From positions 124,001-188,000 of the forward strand of contig NZ_QRDW01000002.1 of NCBI RefSeq assembly GCF_003385955.1: a stretch of 64,000 nt of DNA. The letters are read 5' to 3'. The notes beneath the pieces were generated by a model, which made no database searches, was not told where the DNA came from, and saw only the letters and a list, made by a program, of their open reading frames with translations. Numbering within the stretch: the stretch's first letter is position 1; each line of letters opens with the position of its first letter. Below, piece after piece: positions 62,125-64,000 of this stretch. Both the position numbers and the translations under genes were made by a program. The DNA comes from Aestuariispira insulae. Its GTDB lineage: Bacteria; Pseudomonadota; Alphaproteobacteria; UBA8366; Aestuariispiraceae.

Positions 62125-63024
62125 ATGCCAGATTTTGGACGGGGCGGCCCAGCCGGGGCCATGGCGGGCGAGCGGCCCGACGGCAGCCATACGGGCGGCA
62201 ATAATGGCGGTCCGGGGACCGGCGGCAATGGTGGCGGCGACCGGGATAAACGGACACCGACCGCCGCGGATTTTCGGGAAATTACGCTGAATAGCGGCAC
62301 CTATCGGGTGGGCAATGCACCGCCGACCGACCGCGAGAATAAGAATGCGGCCGGCCATTCCATTGCGCTGGCCATTAACAGCGGTATGTTCACCGAGCGC
62401 AAAAAAGGGTTCGGTGAGCAGCTGGGCGATTGGCTGGGCTTCAAGACCTCCAAATTCACCTATGATGAAGAGGATGAGGATTTGGAACGGGAGGTTGAAT
62501 TCGACTGGAGCGACAGCGCGCTGGTCGGCGGGGCGCTCAGCCTGGCCAATCCTTTTGCCGGGCTGGCCTATGGGGTGGGGACTAGCATCTATCACGGCCG
62601 CCCGCTCTCGGCGGCGGCGTCATTGATGACCTTGGGCCGCGCCGCACCGATCGGCTATAGCCTGCAAACCGGGATCGGCGTGCATGACCTGATTGCCGAT
62701 GAAAAGCTAGATGAGAAGGTGGTGGGGGTGATTGAGGGGAGTGGTAACTCATACTCAGCGTCAAAAAAGGATGCCCTTTTCGGCGTGCACCAAACCACAG
62801 GGAATTTGACTGCGCCTCCAGAAAAAGAAGGGCCGAAAGAGTTCTTTGTTGCCCGTCAAAACAATTCTGCCGTTACTAATGAACCAGTCAAGGCCGCGAA
62901 GGATAACTCTGAACAGACGGATCGTTATGTGCAGACCAGGACATTGGGGGCCGCCAATATCCGGCGGGCGGAATATGCCGGTCTGCCGCTGATGGGGTTT
63001 CTAGAGGCTTTAGGCTATGGTTGA
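62125..63024 (+). CDS. Unknown protein with Gly-rich N-terminus and mosaic composition
   Basis: 299 residues from ATG 62125 with GGAG upstream. The first 50 residues are Gly/Asp-rich ('GGNNGGPGTGGNGGGDRDKR' in parts). An acidic stretch 'DEEDEDLEREVE' lies near 115, then a hydrophobic Ala/Gly-rich middle (about 135-190) that could be a membrane hairpin. Codon use becomes A+T-richer from about 62740 to 62930 and then returns. No domain recognised. It may be a structural or effector protein of the phage-like block. Confidence 0.6.
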   Translation: MPDFGRGGPAGAMAGERPDGSHTGGNNGGPGTGGNGGGDRDKRTPTAADFREITLNSGTYRVGNAPPTDRENKNAAGHSIALAINSGMFTERKKGFGEQLGDWLGFKTSKFTYDEEDEDLEREVEFDWSDSALVGGALSLANPFAGLAYGVGTSIYHGRPLSAAASLMTLGRAAPIGYSLQTGIGVHDLIADEKLDEKVVGVIEGSGNSYSASKKDALFGVHQTTGNLTAPPEKEGPKEFFVARQNNSAVTNEPVKAAKDNSEQTDRYVQTRTLGAANIRRAEYAGLPLMGFLEALGYG

Positions 63025-63109
63025 TATTATAAGGAAAATAATCCATTGAATTGTAATGTGATTTGCGCCACGTTTTATGCGTGTGCCGAATAAAGTCTTG
63101 GGGGAAAGA

Positions 63110-63667
63110 ATGAGGAAAATACTGTCGGTCATCCTGTTACTATTGCCGATTTCAGCATTGGCAGAGGTTGACTATGAGACTGAGCCAGGCTGGCAGGCGT
63201 TCCAGCGTGTTTGCTTGGAGCAGGTTGGTGATGTCAAAGAAGCGATGATCAGTATTCCTAAGCTTGCTCAGGAGTTAACGGGAGGCACAAAGATTACAGA
63301 TGTTGCATATCGTAAAGAGCAACTAATTCCTGATGGAGATGATGCGTGGTCATATAATGATGGTGTACGCTGGTACATGATTATTACCGATTATGGTTCA
63401 TGCGCTGTCAGGGTCCCAGGGAAGTTTAAAGGTGCGGACGAAGCACTATCTGCTATGGGGTATAGCCGTTTTGGTTCGGTCAGTAGTAAGTGGACAGAAC
63501 ATGAGTTTTATTACTCGATAGATCCGGGGGCTCCAGTAGTAAATTTGATACACGCCGTTCGAAATGGTGAGGCGCGGTTAGCACTTATCGCGATCAACAG
63601 GCAAGCTTATCAAATAGCTGTAGAAAAACATCCCGAAGACAATCCCCCGCTGCCTGACAGCGATTGA
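63110..63667 (+). CDS. Secreted protein of unknown function, A+T-rich gene
   Basis: 185 residues from ATG 63110 with GGGGGAAAG upstream. A signal peptide 'MRKILSVILLLLPISALA' ends at about 18, and the mature part includes Cys at about 34 and 104 that might form a disulfide. The gene is richer in A+T than the rest, which suggests recent acquisition. No family recognised. A strong terminator follows. In a phage block it would be a moron-type candidate. Confidence 0.65.
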   Translation: MRKILSVILLLLPISALAEVDYETEPGWQAFQRVCLEQVGDVKEAMISIPKLAQELTGGTKITDVAYRKEQLIPDGDDAWSYNDGVRWYMIITDYGSCAVRVPGKFKGADEALSAMGYSRFGSVSSKWTEHEFYYSIDPGAPVVNLIHAVRNGEARLALIAINRQAYQIAVEKHPEDNPPLPDSD

Positions 63668-63688
63668 ATTCATCACAGCTCCAAGCCA

Positions 63689-63713
63689 AACCCCGTGTCC
63701 GCGGGGTTTTTTT
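63689..63713 (+). terminator. Intrinsic terminator
   Basis: AACCCCG (63689-63695) and CGGGGTT (63702-63708) form the stem; the T run extends to 63713. Confidence 0.88.
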
Positions 63714-63790
63714 ATGCGCTGAATTTGCCTGTGCCGGTTGTGTGCGGGCTGTTTTGCTTGGCCGCCTGCTGGCGGTGAGAAAGGTTATCC

Positions 63791-64000
63791 ATGACAACAA
63801 AGAAGGTCAGCCAGCCGGAGCCATTGACGGTTTCGGAGATGGGTTTTTTGCAGAAACTGGCGGAAAGCAAGGATCCCAATGCGCGCGTGCACTATTATCA
63901 ATTCCTGAGCGATAAGGGCTATGCTTATGGGGCCATGGCGCTTGGGGTGGCCCGCAATGACACGGTCCTTGGCAGGACAGCCAACAACTTCATGAAGGAT
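63791..64000 (+). CDS. Partial gene, phage-type hypothetical protein
   Basis: 70 residues to the window end, starting at ATG 63791, with a polar helical sequence including 'MGFLQKLAESKDPNARVHYYQ' in parts and 'GAMALGVARNDTVLG'. No signal peptide in the visible part. The frame is open at the window end. I do not recognise the family. Confidence 0.5.
   Translation, partial: MTTKKVSQPEPLTVSEMGFLQKLAESKDPNARVHYYQFLSDKGYAYGAMALGVARNDTVLGRTANNFMKD

Larger units (their letters stand above)
58990..64000 (+). mobile_element. Phage late-type gene block, open to the right
   Basis: Terminase small and large subunits, a lytic-transglycosylase-like protein, small exported proteins and a Gly-rich protein run in one direction behind a strong promoter with a leader terminator. 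This resembles a phage packaging and late region. No capsid or tail gene is visible within the window, but the block continues beyond it. Limits are estimated. Confidence 0.6.

Noticed and set aside
1-64000. tRNA, rRNA, insertion sequences or known riboswitches
   Set aside because: Reading the gaps on both strands I found no cloverleaf, no rRNA, no transposase and no riboswitch consensus that I could support.

Overview
The window reads as chromosomal DNA of a free-living, probably marine alphaproteobacterium, most likely of the Rhodospirillales/Kiloniellales kind. This placement is inferred from gene content, not from a marker gene. The supporting features are a periplasmic nitrate reductase cluster (napEFDABC), a tripartite tricarboxylate transporter, a sulfite dehydrogenase pair, a NavAb-type voltage-gated sodium channel, NhaA, many orphan solute-binding proteins, and a receiver protein ending in a 'GPDRRRR' tail. 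Base composition is moderately high in G+C, genes are tightly packed, and several convergent genes overlap in their stop codons. I saw no rRNA, tRNA, CRISPR array or transposase.

Layout. 1-9.5 kb: a partial phosphonate-type binding protein, a DUF6984-like remnant, polyphosphate kinase 2, an EF-hand protein, a sugar-binding protein, and tctCBA with an extra binding protein. 9.5-15.1 kb: a lipoprotein, a binding protein, and the nap operon behind an FNR-type class II promoter. 15.2-21.4 kb: fatty acid desaturase, a GlcG/HbpS-like protein, a receiver protein, a glutathione transferase, a YHYH protein and small unknowns. 21.9-24.6 kb: a phage-type control block (HNH nuclease, small gene, XRE-S24 repressor, zinc-ribbon protein, 148-aa protein) with two matching operator/promoter regions. 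24.7-34.6 kb: a CNB-FHA protein, methyltransferase, serralysin-like RTX protease, amidotransferase, sulfite dehydrogenase plus cytochrome c, ECF sigma/anti-sigma pair and MFS transporter. 34.8-45 kb: a 1393-residue hybrid histidine kinase, four orphan binding proteins and CpdB. 45-58.8 kb: HipBA toxin-antitoxin with a regular operator array, Bcr/CflA efflux, DEAD-box helicase, NhaA, a SprA-related protein with a damaged zinc motif, PepSY membrane protein, sodium channel, rhodanese, DUF2147 protein and an EAL-CBS-GGDEF protein. 59-64 kb: a phage late-type block with terminase subunits, a lytic-transglycosylase-like protein and several unknown, partly A+T-rich genes that run off the window.

How the genes fit together. 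The nap genes pass electrons from the quinol pool through NapC and NapB to NapA, and the upstream site predicts induction when oxygen is low. The sulfite dehydrogenase has its own cytochrome c, and a convergent ECF sigma factor may control it. The orphan binding proteins, large sensor kinase, cyclic-di-GMP protein and CNB-FHA protein suggest heavy investment in sensing. The two phage-like blocks lie 35 kb apart and could be pieces of the same or of different elements. The least explained parts are the 59-64 kb block, the binding-protein array and several palindromic operators whose regulators are not in the window.
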